A stretch of DNA of 64,000 nt from Homalodisca vitripennis (taxonomy: Eukaryota > Arthropoda > Insecta > Hemiptera > Cicadellidae): NCBI RefSeq assembly GCF_021130785.1, contig NC_060214.1, positions 45,404,001-45,468,000 on the forward strand. The letters run 5' to 3'. The translations under genes and the position numbers were made by a program. This document shows positions 25,974 to 37,930 of the stretch, piece after piece (the first letter of the stretch is position 1; each line of letters starts with the position of its first letter). Below the pieces are notes generated by a model. That model made no database searches. It saw nothing but the letters and a program-made list of their open reading frames with translations, and had not been told where the DNA came from.

Positions 25974-26573
25974 TAACTTATGTGAAATACCACTGCTGCA
26001 TTGCTTAAATTGTAATAATTCCATTACTTTTGAAATATCTTAAGTAGCTATTAAATTTGTTTAAAGAAGTAATAAATAAGCCTTGTGGTTAAAAAAAAAA
26101 ACTTTTGTAAGTTTGATCTAAAGTAAATTACTAATTAAACTACGAAACATGATTTAGGCATGGTAATATAAGATTTTTTTGAACTAAAATATAAGTATTA
26201 CAAATATACTTATATCAAGAATCAAGAAATGTATTTATAATAAACATTTACAATCTTGGGTCCAAACAAATTACAGATAATTTATCGTTGGGTTCCCATC
26301 TTTACTATACACAACATCCTAATATAAATGTGTTCTAATCACAAAAAGAAAACCGATTGAAACGCGCTTTTGGCGTCGGTGCTTTCAGCCATTACCAATG
26401 GAATGCACAACCAGACTACAGATAAAGTAATAGCATAAACATAGTGCCTGGATTAAACCATTTTATAATATACATGATCGACATATTCTATATTCACGAC
26501 CATCTACTACTAATTCCATTGAAATGTATTACAATATGTCAACACTAGTTCAATATAATGTATCACCTGCAAC

Positions 26574-26636
26574 AAACACACACACGCACGCACACCTACG
26601 CACATACACACGCACGCACGCACGCACACACACACA
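26574..26636. repeat. CA/CACG-type microsatellite in 3' UTR
   Basis: An imperfect CACA/CGCA repeat within the 3' untranslated part of the CR1-like element. It is absent from Y2 together with the element. Confidence 0.85.
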
Positions 26637-26803
26637 CTTTATTCTGTAAGAATATAAATCCAATTTCAATGTATAAGATAGAACACCATTCACAGGTACA
26701 ATTATATGAAAGGTTATACAATATAATCTATTTTCCTAAGCCTAAACGTTCACTAGTCTACTCATCACTTTCCATTTCAAGTTGCCAATCAAGTATGTAA
26801 GGT

Positions 26804-28971
26804 TTAGCAACGTAAAAATTTTTTAAATTTTAGCAGTTCTATAGGTATTTGATTAAACATTTTTGGAATAATGTAACTCAGCGAATTTTTCTCGTATGTA
26901 TTACAAAATCTCTGCAGTTTATATTTATCTAATTTCCTAAATGCATAGCACGTTTTTGTGTTTTCTGTTTTAAACGAATCAGTTAAGTAGTATTTTTGAA
27001 TGATTTTTAATTTTAAAAGTTGTTTGGCATTTAAGGTATTGTATCTGTATAGTAAAAGGCTATCAGGAATTTGGAAATTGCGCTGCAATTGTGGCCATTT
27101 CATATAGTGTTCTTCTTTGCAAGATATCCACCCGGTTTATGATGGACTTAGAGGCTGTACCCCATACCTCTACCCCATACCGCATCAAGGATTCAAACAT
27201 CGACTTATAAATTAGCTTGATTGCTGAACCGGGAAGGGTACTTCTTAAGCAGTAGATTTTCGCAGATACAGCTTTTAATCTTTTTATCAATTTGTTTATA
27301 TTTAATTCATATTTCAATTTGTGGTCTATAGTGATGCCCAAATAATTTGTTTCCGTGTCCACTTTTAAACTTTGACACAAACAACTGTTTTCATTATGGT
27401 TATATAAGCAAACACAGTCATGGCTTTTAACTATTGGAGGTCGATCAGGAATATTATGAGAGGAATGAAAGTTTATTACGAGGGTTTTTTTTAGAATTTA
27501 TAATTAGTTTTCTGTCGTGAGGCCATCTAAGCATTACATTATAATCAGAAGAAATGAGGGATTCTGCCAGATAGAAGTCCTTGTGAGCCACCACGAGTGC
27601 TGTGTCATCAGCGTACATAAACAAATGTCCATGAAAATTTTGTTTTGAAAGACTATTAACATATATATTAAACAGAATTGGGGCCAGAACACTACCTTGT
27701 GGGACTCCTTGGTTAGCTACTCTGTATGAACTATATTCATTGGAAATTTTAACAGAAAATGGTCTATTTTCCAGGTAACTTGCGAACCACTTTAAGATGT
27801 AGGATTCAATTCCGATATGTTTTAATTCATCCAGAAGTATGGCATGGTCAAGTGTATCGAATGCTTTTGAGTAATCGACAAAAATGGCTAAAACCTGCTT
27901 TCTGGAATTTAAATGATAATTTATAAAATTTGTAAAATCAAGCAACAAAGTCTCTGTCCCTTTATTTTTTCTGAAACCATGCTGGTTTTCACAAATTATT
28001 TTATTTTCTTCCAAATATTTATTTAGATAGTGTGCAACATATTTCTCGAATATTTTATCCATGACCAATAGAATAGCTACAGGCCGGTAATTTGAGGTTA
28101 AGTTTCTGGATCCTGACTTAAAAATTGGTCTTATAATAGCAACTTTAAGATTGTCTGGGAAGATTCCTGATTTAAGTGACAATCTTATAAGGCTGCATAT
28201 TACATCACAAATCTTTTCCTGCGCCATTTGAATGTCCTTTACTCTTATTCCGTCAATTCCTGGGGATTTTTTATTGCTTAGCGACTGGATAATTTTACGA
28301 ATAAATAAATTATTTGGCTTAGGTATGTAAAAGTTTTGAGTAGGTCTAAAAGAGCCAGTTGAATGTGTTAGCTTTGCTGGGCAAACATGATTGAGATCCT
28401 TAACACTTTTTAAAAAAAAATCCGCACATTCGTTTTGTATGGTATCCGGGGTGACAACGTTCAAAAAAGCTCGTGATATGTTATCGTCTAGGTTTTCACG
28501 GGTTTTATTTCCAAGCATAGAATTTATACAATTCCATTGCTTTTTCATATCATTTCGGACGTTATAAAATTCGCTATAAACGTAATCTCTTTTTGTTGTA
28601 AAAATCAATCTGTTTATTTTATTTCGAAATTTTACGTAGTCACAACGATATTTTAAATTGCTTGGAGAATGCTTCCATTTTTTAAACCTCCTATCTCGTT
28701 CCTTTATTTTCTTAAAAAGGAAGTCAGTCATCCAAGGTTTTTCAACTCTGAAGCGAGATGTTTCTGTAGACTTTGTTGTTATTACTATTTTTTTACTCCT
28801 TTCATAGACATTAAAAAAAAATTTTAACACCTTTTCGTAATATGAATTTGGATTATTATCTGTATGTACAGTTGGCCAGGTCACCTGAGTCAAAAGCCTA
28901 TGAACAGAAATATTACTTAGAATAGTTTGCTTCGAAACATCATGACCTCCAGAACCTTGGTCCCTAATCAT
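26804..28971 (-). pseudogene. Non-LTR reverse transcriptase, two frameshifts
   Basis: The first 505 codons (28,971-27,454) are open and contain the reverse transcriptase: KSPGIDGI (residues 235-242), NYRPVAIL (294-301), QHGFRKNKGTET (330-341), the motif A Asp in VDYSKAFD (365-372), QGVPQGSVLAPILFNIYVN (421-439) and the catalytic YADD (453-456). A one-base slip in an A8 run near 27,485 ends this frame. The next frame continues through NYLGITIDHKLKYE, and a second slip near 27,100 leads to the C-terminal region ending at 26,804. The polymerase motifs are intact, so this is a young insertion. The style (AFDTLDH, YLENR) suggests the CR1/Jockey group. No endonuclease is left. Confidence 0.93.
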
Positions 28972-29115
28972 AGTGCATGAATATTAAAATATCAATAACA
29001 GACTTGTGTTAAAAAGTACTATAAGAGTTATAGTATTATTGATACAGTCTATAAAACTATTGATTTAAGATTTTCTGTTGCTCCAAAAGGGGATTTGTTA
29101 CCAAACTACTGAAAA

Positions 29116-29317
29116 TTTTATAAATTTAAAAATTTATTTAAGTATTTTTAGATGCTATTACTATAATAAAGTTGCATCTTATAAATATGTGTTCATTTTC
29201 ACTACTCATAATAACGGTAATGATAGACTTCAGTGTATATAGCATATTGTAACATGAATAAAATTGGACAGATAATAATAGAGTGAAAAAATACATGAAT
29301 GAACAGATATTACCTTA
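29116..29317. other. Y1-only segment of about 200 bp
   Basis: Between a shared CCAAACTA and a shared AATAAATGGCTTCATGG, Y1 has about 200 bp that Y2 lacks (the flanks join near 38,373). It is AT-rich with no coding. It could be an insertion in Y1 or a deletion in Y2. Confidence 0.7.
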
Positions 29318-29329
29318 ATGTAATAAATG

Positions 29330-29700
29330 GCTTCATGGGTCTTCACATGAGACTAGAGTAAAAAGTGAAAAGTGTTTTATTGGTTGCACCAGAACATTTA
29401 CAAGAATGCCAGGGCACAAATCAGAATGAGCGATGAAGGAGATTGTCCAGTACATCAGCTGATTCAGAGAACATCTGTCTAGTCAATTTCCGTTCCGAGT
29501 GACCACTTTCCTTTCTCTCTGAGTAGATTTATATAAAATACAATACATCTGCAGAGGTGTTATTTTTTCTGACCTGAGAGTTTTTCGTCAGGTCGTTGAT
29601 TCGTCATACAACACTTAGTAGAATACGCGGCTATTTATATAGTCCTCTCCTTTAAATAGCTGTATCAAATATGTAAAATTGGGGTAAGAATTAAATTTTA
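29330..29700 (-). other. Exon-like island in Y1
   Basis: Less AT-rich and better conserved with Y2 (38,385-38,765) than the neighbouring lines. On the minus strand an AATAAA lies near the left end (TTTATT at about 29,376). A 2-base difference from Y2 breaks the shared open reading, so coding is not supported. Confidence 0.35.
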
Positions 29701-30157
29701 CAGTTTTCAACTTTAAACAAAATTCAATTAGCTAACATTGAATAAATTTAACATTTTCATATTTCTGGTCGACTAAAAAGCAAAAAGTTTGGTATAACCC
29801 CCTCTCAATAAGCTAATGAAAACCTGGATTGCAACGTAATTTTAAATGACTGAAAATATTGTTCTGTTCTTTCACAATAAGTTTTGAAATAATCATATAT
29901 TTTTACGTTGCTGCAATGAGACGGAACTGCATGTTGGCCTATTTATCAATAAAATTATTAGTTTAAAGTAGAGCAAATATTTGTTCTTAAACATTAACAT
30001 TTAATCGTTGTAGCCCTTTAAAATAAGTTTGAAGACTAAGATTAAGTACAGTAATCAAAATAGAAAAAAATTAGTAAATCCTTCAAACAGGATATTTAAA
30101 TCTCGCTGGGGGTAAAAGTTTTATAGTTTTACAGTGTGTACACGATGTTTCGAGAAT

Positions 30158-30216
<59 letters not shown>

Positions 30217-31871
30217 ATGTTTACAAATTTTAGATGTTAAATATTTACCATAAGTACAATATAAGAAAACGTATGTACGTTATTTTTAGAATCTATTATA
30301 ATTTGGCCCTGATGTAGCCATCATTCATTTAACCATGTTAAAAAAAATTGAATAAACATACTTGTGTCAGATAGTGTTTACAAGGTAATTTAGTTATTGA
30401 ATAACAAACATACATTATGTTAATCTATCTGTAAAAAAAATTTTACTCTTAGACTAAGAAATGCCATTCATCACTCTCGTTTTCTCTCATTCCTTAAAAT
30501 ACGTAAAGGAGTTGATAATGTTAACTTGGACTCCTATTTACTTCAGTTAGTAGCTACGTAAGTAATTATTAAGGTATATATAATAAATATAATATTACTA
30601 ATACTTATATAATAAATACAGAGATCATAACTTTCTAAGATGCCGTTGAATGAAGCATGTAATACTTATTTTTGGTAGTTCGGAAACCTAAATAAAGTTA
30701 TGTCAAATTTAAATTCAAGGATATGTAAATTTTATATATATTCGGTAAAAACTAGTGTAATGTAACCTGTTACTAAGGTTCTTCAATTGCATTATTTAAA
30801 CTATTCGTCAAATGTGTTAAACCTACACCTGTGTTACGCTACTACATTTAGAACGTATCCACACTTCTCATAACGTTCAATATGTGAGATGGATTTAATA
30901 TTAGAAACAATAAATTTGTATCCTTTACTGAAGTACAGGAGTAACTTTGTAGTTTAGACCGTCGGAGACAACTAATATTCCGTGTATAAACTAATACTGA
31001 CTAAAATGATATATGTTCTTTTATGTTTTACTGAGCAACATACTCTAGTCACAATTCGTTACTAGTATTGATGCAAAACGCGGGTAGAAAGTAGACACTC
31101 GTGTACATTTAAACCTATGTAGTTTTATCCTTTGAAGAATTTTAAATATATTTTATTTCATTAATTTATAAAATAACATCAATATATTTTTATTTGTATA
31201 GGTATATATATATATATCCATTAATTTATATTTACTATGCAATGCAAATTAATATTTTTACAACTCTCAACACTGTAAAATTCCCATTAATATTCGTGTA
31301 ACTGTAGAAATACATTCATCGAACAAGCGAATATTTTTATGATGTACAAAAGATTTTATTTATTTTTATGATGTTTTTCTATATTTAAATGCCAAACACA
31401 ATTTAACTGTTCATTCAGGCTGCAACTTTTTACCAATAAACTGTGAAAGTGACTGTTTTTTACGTTTAGTATTTTTAATGTCATGTTATCATTTCATAAT
31501 ATTTTAGTAATGCGTGCATAGTAATTCTAGTTACACTAACACTATCCAAAAATTAAAATTCTTATGTTAGCCTAATCCAACAGATAAATGAAGACTACAT
31601 GAAACATAGACGAAAATACACGAATATAAGTATGAAGCACGAGGTTATTTATACATATACTCTTGTGGTTAGGTAGGAGTACGCTCTGGCCAGGTCTCGT
31701 AACAGACTTCATTGAGGTTTAGTACCAAATGTCAAAAGTATAGCTTGTTTCGTTATTGAACAGACATGACGATACTCAATGATAAGAAAGAACCCCTGTT
31801 CACCTCCCTCTAACAAAAGACAAATTTATAATCCTACTGAGTACTAAGATTTCAACGACGCGCAATCTTGT
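29700..31871. other. AT-rich noncoding part of Y1
   Basis: No gene is seen. It is matched by 38,770-41,647 in Y2 apart from the Y2-only segment at 39,350-40,021. It includes a TA microsatellite at 30,160-30,212 that Y2 lacks. Confidence 0.6.
30160..30212. repeat. TA microsatellite, Y1 only
   Basis: (TA)n with one AATA interruption. The corresponding Y2 position (about 39,288) has only ACATATATT. Confidence 0.9.
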
Positions 31872-32225
31872 TTTAGGATATGCACTTTCAACCTTAGTTA
31901 GGATTTGCACTTTCAACCTTAGTTAGGATATGCTCTCTCAATCTTAGTTAGGATATGCACTCTCAATCTTAGTTAGGATATGCACACTCAACCTTAGTAA
32001 GGATATGAACTTTCAACCTTAGTTAGGATATGCACTGTAAACATTAGTTGGGATAAGCAATCTCAACCTTAGTTAGGATATGCACTTTCAACTCTCTCAA
32101 CCTTAGTGAGGATGTGAACTCTCAACTTTAGTTAGGATATGCAATCTAAACCTTAGTTAGGATTGCACTCTTAACCTTAGTTAGGATATGCACTCTCAAC
32201 CTCAGTTAGAATATGCACTCTCATA
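31872..32225 (+). repeat. 25-bp satellite array, short version (Y1)
   Basis: The unit is close to GTTAGGATATGC followed by WCTCTCAACCTTA-type sequence, 25 bp, about 14 copies with variable identity and some length variants. It lies between unique flanks shared with Y2 (AATCTTGTTT on the left, ACTCTCATAAAAGTCATG on the right). Confidence 0.95.
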
Positions 32226-33488
32226 AAAGTCATGCTTGATTATTTGATGAGGCAAAAATTTATTGTTCATGAACAATTGAAAAGTCTACAAATATTTTCT
32301 TTTTCAAAATATCTTGCCAAGTCACCAAAATTGACGTTATGTGTAATGTGATAGTGTGTGATGTTAATTCCCTACCGCTTAGCCGTATAAAATTAAGCGA
32401 CATACACCATCATCGAACTCATTGTGTCTCATAAACAATGTTCATGCAGGATTTAAAATCTCGAATATAGACAATTTCATTACAAATCGAAGGTATAACA
32501 TTAAAAGTGAGTTATTAATTATGAGAAATACATATACAATAACTTTATACCAATTTATAGCAACAGGTATTAGGTAGGAACTTGCTATTGGGTACGACAA
32601 TAAAATTTTATAGGTTATGTCACTTTCAATCATCTCTATTTTTGACCGGGCAATCGAATTTATAATGTCGAATTAACACGCACACGTTTTGGTAGTTTAA
32701 ATAGTAGATAACTTAACACTGCTACAGCAATCCAGTAACTGTCGTTTTTAATTAAGTCATCAAATGCATTTAGCAATATAGTGTTATGTTTTCATAAATG
32801 AGTTTATTACTGATCGTTTAAAATCTATATGTGGTGTTTTTTTAGTAATTTCATAGTTCTATATGTAATATGTTGTACTTATTACCTCTAGGCCGAACTG
32901 TTGAGCAGTGCAATGACAGTGTTTGGGAGATACAATAATAGTAATGTGTATTAGAGGGCATGATATTAGAAATATAGTAAAAAATATTTATAATAAAATG
33001 TAAAAATTTCAAAAACATGTACAAAAACATTGGTAATATACTTTTGTGGTGAATAACATTATAATTCAAACTTCGGCTTATTGCATTATTGGCTACTTGC
33101 CAATTTCTCATGGAACCCAATAACTTCTATAGATGACAAATAGCAAGGGATCCTTTAGGCGCTAAACTATCTAGATCTTATTGAGTAATGGTTTATTAAA
33201 GGTTTTATTTAACATATTTGAAGCTATAATCTGTGGTATTGGATTTCCCCGTCATAAATCTGAAAGATGCTCAGAAAATATACGGTCGATACAAGTCAAT
33301 TGGCATTTAATTAGCATTCCTAAGAAATTAGTCATTGACAGATCTACTTGTTATTAAAAAGATTTCTTTAATAAGATTTCTATTAAAACGTGATCAGACT
33401 TCGCTAGGCATGTTGTCTTTTGTTACCGAAAGACGGCATTTGTAATTAGGCAAACCTTGTAAACTATTAGTTTATTTAAATCAGATAT
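32226..33488. other. AT-rich right end of Y1
   Basis: No gene. It is matched by 42,512-43,808. Short minus-strand readings at 32,442-32,633 and 32,851-33,120 (partner 43,119-43,424) begin alike but show no domain and diverge by indels. Confidence 0.6.
33040..33215 (+). repeat. Old dispersed repeat, Y1 copy
   Basis: Diverged relative of 11,335-11,520. It shares the CGGCTTATTG core, the TGGCTACTTGCCA-type segment, TAGATGACAAA and AATGGTTTA. Confidence 0.72.
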
Positions 33489-33489
33489 C

Positions 33490-34004
33490 TAATAGTTATT
33501 TTGGAATTCTTATTAACCTCTGGCATTTATGTTTTCATAATCCAAATTGAACTCACGCTAAACAGCAGTTGAAAATTTTAGGTAACGTTTGACAAATTGG
33601 TTTTAACACCTATTTATATTCAAATTGTATTAAATATGAAGGATACAGTACTGTTTCACCAGTGTAATGTAGCATGAATGTAAGGATTTCGCCATCATAA
33701 TGGGAAGAGATAGTAAGTATGTAGGATTTACCTTAGACCGTAATAGGCTTTTCAATTCTACGTACGTATATTTTTTTGCTAGGACAAGGCAAACTCCACT
33801 ATGGTGCTGGGGAACATATTATGTGGGAAAGGGCTTTGAAGATATGTTTTTTTAATAAAGTACGTTTCTAAGACAAGTGTATTTATATTTTGTTTATTGG
33901 GGTAACAAGGCACAATCTGTTTTCAACAAGGTACATGATGTATTCTTACTTAAATTTATTTGAAAACCTTTACTAGACATTTTTATTATTAGATGTATAT
34001 TATT
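33490..34004 (+). repeat. Third, partial copy of block X (X3)
   Basis: This fragment aligns with 1,246-1,857 of X1 and 46,300-46,917 of X2. It starts in the middle of the conserved stretch around TTTTGGAATTC and has an internal deletion of about 115 bp relative to X1 (equivalent to 1,670-1,785). At diagnostic differences around 33,690-33,800 it usually agrees with X2 rather than X1, but not everywhere, so its ancestry is mosaic. It is bounded on the left by the end of Y1 and on the right by the AC15 tract. Confidence 0.88.
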
Positions 34005-34103
34005 CACCCCCCCCCCCCCCCACCCCCCCCCCCCCCCACCCCCCCCCCCCCCCACCCCCCCCCCCCCCCACCCCCCCCCCCCCCCACCCCCCCCCCCCCC
34101 CAC
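34005..34103 (+). repeat. Perfect 16-bp minisatellite, (A C15) x 6
   Basis: Single A residues occur at 34,006, 34,022, 34,038, 34,054, 34,070, 34,086 and 34,102, exactly 16 bases apart, separated by runs of 15 C. All six units are identical. The tract sits exactly at the junction between X3 and Y2. The G-rich strand could form G-quadruplexes and the C-rich strand i-motifs. A sequencing or assembly artefact in a homopolymer-rich tract cannot be excluded. Confidence 0.95.
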
Positions 34104-34481
34104 CATTCTTAAATTATTTATATTTTGGGAAAAAATATGTATGCAAAAGGACACTAGGAATATAACAGGCTTAAAATAATCGTGTTGTTAATATTCCAAT
34201 ATAAAACATACTTACCTATTTGATAATTCTTACATTTGAACCAACTATACCGTTTATTTTCCTATTTCTAGGTAAAAATTCCATTAAGTAAGCTATACCA
34301 AGTGGGAAGTTTCTTTCGCTATTGGTTTCATATAAGAGAAGTCTTTTAAAATGTTTCTTTGCGATAAGCCGTATTTAACAAACTGCCTTCATCTAAATTG
34401 ATATTTTCCTATAAATAAATCAATCTTCTAGTAACATTTAAAGTATATAGGTCAGTTCATTTTAGATATATTTCACTGATA

Positions 34482-34670
34482 TTATATATATACAGATAGA
34501 TGAAATTTGTCTCCAACTACGTGTTTTGTTCGAGAATATTTATATTGTTGCACAGTTCGACTCACAATTGCTTTTAACCCAGAGACCTCAGTACTGTCTA
34601 GGTATTTCTTAAAATAGTCAGTAGGATCATCAACAATTCCATGAATGAAATTTCCCAATGTCAATAAACT
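34482..34670 (-). other. Possible isolated exon in Y2, unidentified
   Basis: About 60 codons are open on the minus strand, preceded by an acceptor-like TACTCACAG. The peptide (for example HGIVDDPTDYFKKYLDSTEV) has balanced composition, unlike the A/T-driven readings elsewhere. The upstream frame is closed by a stop within a few codons, as expected of an intron. The Y1 partner (21,560-21,735) keeps the first 30 or so codons but has a 10-base deletion and later stops. I do not recognise the protein. It could be a degenerate exon of a host gene or a transposon fragment. Confidence 0.3.
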
Positions 34671-37393
34671 CTGTGAGTATTACCAAGCTCGGTAAGAAGG
34701 ACACATTTAAATTTGAATGTTAATAACAGTAAAATTATGATAAAGTGTATGAATAAGCAGTAAGCAGTAAGAGATTCACTGTTTCGTAACGGTATTTGTT
34801 TCATTTTTTATACGATTCACTCTAGATAATATGATGATTTCAGAATTTATCTTACAGTTTAGAAACAATTACGCATAATTCGGAATTGTATTATTATACA
34901 TTACGTAATATAGTACACGCTTTTTAATTAAAATCTTGTGTCATGGAATATAAATTTAAACACTTAGTTGATAATTAATAAGTATTTATTACAAGCAAGC
35001 CATTTGGACATATTACAATATTAGGGAACCTTTGTCCCTTTTCTGCCTTAAATATCATAGTATATAACCTAAAAAGTTTTCAAATAATAAACTTCAAAAA
35101 CATTTGTTGAATGGAAAAGTGGCTGCAGATGACTAAAAAAGAAATAAAGATTATAAGTTGATTAATAAAATATTATTAAACAGAGAATAAATAAAAAAAC
35201 ATTTATGGTAAATATCGATTATTTACGAGTAAAACTGCTAGAATTTAAAAATTTATTAAAAATCTAAACAAATGTTTAGTATTGGCAGGCTGTGTGCGCA
35301 CTACTCAACGAAACCTGCTTCAACTAACGTGATTTCGGGATTATAATCACTGTATGAATTCAATTTCTTTCTTTCTTCAAGTAAATCAAAACTGGCTTAG
35401 TAATGATATATAATATAATACATTTTTGAATGTCAAACTTTTGTTTTTTCGATACATATATTGTTTTCTTATCATAGAATTTCAAGTTGTTTTATTAATA
35501 ACTTCTTTCATAAAAATTAACTACGTCACTCTATCCAAGGAACACAGTTTTGTAGAATAGTTTTAGCACTTCATTCCAAATTTTAACAGAAGCGTTTTGC
35601 AAATCTACTGAGAATTAAGAAAATGGTATTAACTACTAACCTAGAGTTCTGTACATACAACGTTGGGAAATGTATCCCTTATTTTCTTAGAAATCATTCC
35701 AAATAATATTTACACTAATGTAGACATAAAATATATTTTGAAACATGTATATTCTCCAATTTATTAATTTTTACTAAACCTGACATTCATACTTCAGGAA
35801 TCTCTTAATTAGTTAACAGCAATATAATTTCTGTCTTTAAAGTATAAACAAAAAGTTAACAAATAATCGGCATATTAGTTAAGATAGATACAAGGCTTTT
35901 ACAACAATGGAAGCTGCCCGTAAAGGCAGGGAAATTTCATTTTAATTGGTAGCTATTCATAAATATTATTTAATTAACAAAGTATGTGAACAATATTTTT
36001 TCTTGTGTTTACAAATTTAGAATGTAGTAGAACTTAAGAGTTGAGTAACGTATATGTAAAACAGTCAGATAAAAATTACCAGAACAGTGGAATAGCCACT
36101 AGAAAGTGCATAACAATAACAATTCTGCAAAAACCTCAGTTGTCATTATTAGTTTTCTGAAAAAAATATCATCGTTATATTTACACAACATATTTACTGA
36201 AAACGAGTCTGTACAGTTTTCCCTCCTTAAAATATACACACTGTGCACTATTACAACTTTTATTAAATTGACTACTTTAATGTATGGGCCAATAAGAAAT
36301 AATTGAAAAAACTTTCAAAGTAATTACTTTCCGAGTTGAAAAATGAACTTCAAATCACCAAATCATAAGAATGAAAGTGATAAACTTTCAGCAGACTAAT
36401 TAAGCCAATGGGAGTAAAGCTATTGTGTCAGATATTCGACGGCTTTTGTAACGTCACAGTTATTCTGTTTCCATAAATATTTTTGAAAGCATTTGTTAAT
36501 GTCTCTACTAATAATCACAGGCATAGGAGCAGTGACGTATATTTTTTGCGTGTGTGTGTTTATTTTTTTGTAATTTTTTTTTTCGTCATTTTGATCAGTT
36601 TTCAGGAGTAAAAGAACACTGCATATCGTTTAAAACTTTCGGTGCTTAATTTTCTCATAATGATCCTTGAACTTTATTACTGCCTGAGAAAGTATACTAT
36701 TAAACTAACTCGGAAGTAGGTATGCTAAATCGTAATTAATTTATTTGTATAAGTTTTTAAATAAAATGTATCCACATTTTATTTATATTGAAAATGTTAT
36801 GTTTTGGTATAATAAATCTCATATCTATTTTATTTAACAATTTATAAATAAATTGTACCTTAATAGATAGTAGTCCAATTAGAAGATGTGACTGAACAGT
36901 TTTGAACATATATTTATTGTAAATGAAAAAACTAAATAACAAAAGCTGTTACCTTCCACATTCTATAGCCTCTGAGAACTCTGCGTTACGGTTACAAGTA
37001 AATACGTGCCTCTGTTTCTCATTTCGTTTTCAAGTCTCAAAACTAATTATAAAACTTTATTATTTGACGTTTCTCATTCTTTTTGATTTAAAACTTGATT
37101 AAAATGTTTAAAACATGAGAAACATTTTTAAAGATTGTTATTGACGATGCAAGGTCGCTGGTTATTCCTAAAAACCTCATTTTCAGGAGCAGGCTTCAGT
37201 TTCTTTACATAAAAAGTTGTCTAGTATCCCGCTTTTATCCGTGCTGGTGTGATGTGGGATTGTGTTTCTCGTACTCGTGACTTGTGCTCGATACTTACAC
37301 TATCTGCAGTGAAGAAACCTGCTCTAGACTCCAAGCAGCTTTTGGGTAGGTTTTGAACACTTTTATTTCCCTTATGTACTAATACTTGCAATA
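34671..37393. other. AT-rich noncoding part of Y2
   Basis: Counterpart of 21,736-24,508. No gene is seen. It contains the repeat at 36,398-36,525 and short readings without domains. Confidence 0.6.
36398..36525 (+). repeat. Diverged repeat, Y2 copy
   Basis: Y2 counterpart of 23,488-23,615. The first 70 bases are nearly identical to Y1. Confidence 0.65.
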
Positions 37394-37433
37394 CCTGTTG
37401 AAGAGGATAGATTTGAATCCTCGAAACGTTGTG
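37394..37433 (+). ncRNA. Degenerate hammerhead-like hairpin (Y2)
   Basis: Identical in core and stem to 24,509-24,548, including the A6 substitution, so the loss predates the Y duplication. Confidence 0.35.
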
Positions 37434-37456
37434 TTAAACCTTTTATAACATATAAC

Positions 37457-37930
37457 GATAGCAAATTTCCGAAATCCTGTTAAATGTGTCTTGTTATGTT
37501 TTAAACTTCATAAAAAAGAAGTTAAGTACCATTCTGTGGTTCGCTTTTAAATTGTGTGTATATTGTACCTTACGTTTCAAAGTATCAATAGGACATGAAG
37601 AAGACCTTTAAATGAAGTTTTATTGTTTTAATGGTATTAAGTTTCCAAAAAGTTATCATAGTTTCAATTGACCTACGGCTTGTGCATTAATACTAGTTTC
37701 ATTGTAATCTTTCATTCAATGGTGTGCGGAGTACAAAATCAAAAAGAAACTATGAAATCGAAATATCACTCAAAAAGTACGCCCAAGAATACTTTTCTGG
37801 TGACATCGGACCAATGATCGTAAAGCTGTACGGTATTTTGTCATATGAAGAAAACGGGGTAATTTTTTCTCAAGTTCTAAAACAAAATTGCTTATAAGTA
37901 TAGAGAAAAACATCTACGTTTATTAAAGGC
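37457..37930. other. Y2-only segment of about 470 bp
   Basis: Between a shared AACATATAAC and a shared TACAAAGTTCTCATAATTTT, Y2 has about 470 bp that Y1 lacks. Y1 joins these flanks directly at about 24,573. There is no recognisable coding and no clear terminal repeats. Composition is slightly less AT-rich near 37,720-37,860. Confidence 0.7.

Larger units (their letters stand above)
26215..28980 (-). mobile_element. 5'-truncated CR1-like non-LTR retrotransposon in Y1
   Basis: About 2.77 kb present in Y1 and absent from Y2, where the flanks join near 38,241. The reading frame runs leftward. The 5' end is cut off just upstream of residue 1 of the open frame, so the endonuclease is missing, as expected of incomplete target-primed reverse transcription. 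The 3' end (left) has no poly-A. It ends in two perfect copies of a 7-mer, ATCAAGA on the plus strand at about 26,214-26,227, a kind of terminus typical of the CR1 group. The target-site duplication is unclear (a few A/T bases). Confidence 0.85.
21040..33488 (+). repeat. Segmental duplication, copy Y1
   Basis: Direct-repeat partner of 34,105-43,808. Homology starts at a shared ATTCTTAAATT motif (21,040 and 34,105) and ends at a shared AGATATC (about 33,488 and 43,808). By eye Y1 and Y2 look more diverged than X1 and X2. Y1 is longer because it carries a mariner and a CR1-like insertion, both absent from Y2. Directly after Y1 comes a fragment of block X. Confidence 0.92.

Noticed and set aside
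26558..26800. 80-codon plus reading beginning with Thr/His repeats
   Set aside because: It is produced by a CA-type microsatellite in the 3' UTR of the CR1-like element, antisense to its gene.
31872..32225. Interstitial telomere repeat (TTAGG)
   Set aside because: TTAGG occurs once per 25-bp unit, not as a continuous pentamer array.
33894..34154. Glycine-rich 86-codon minus reading
   Set aside because: It is a translation of the AC15 array; no coding evidence outside it.
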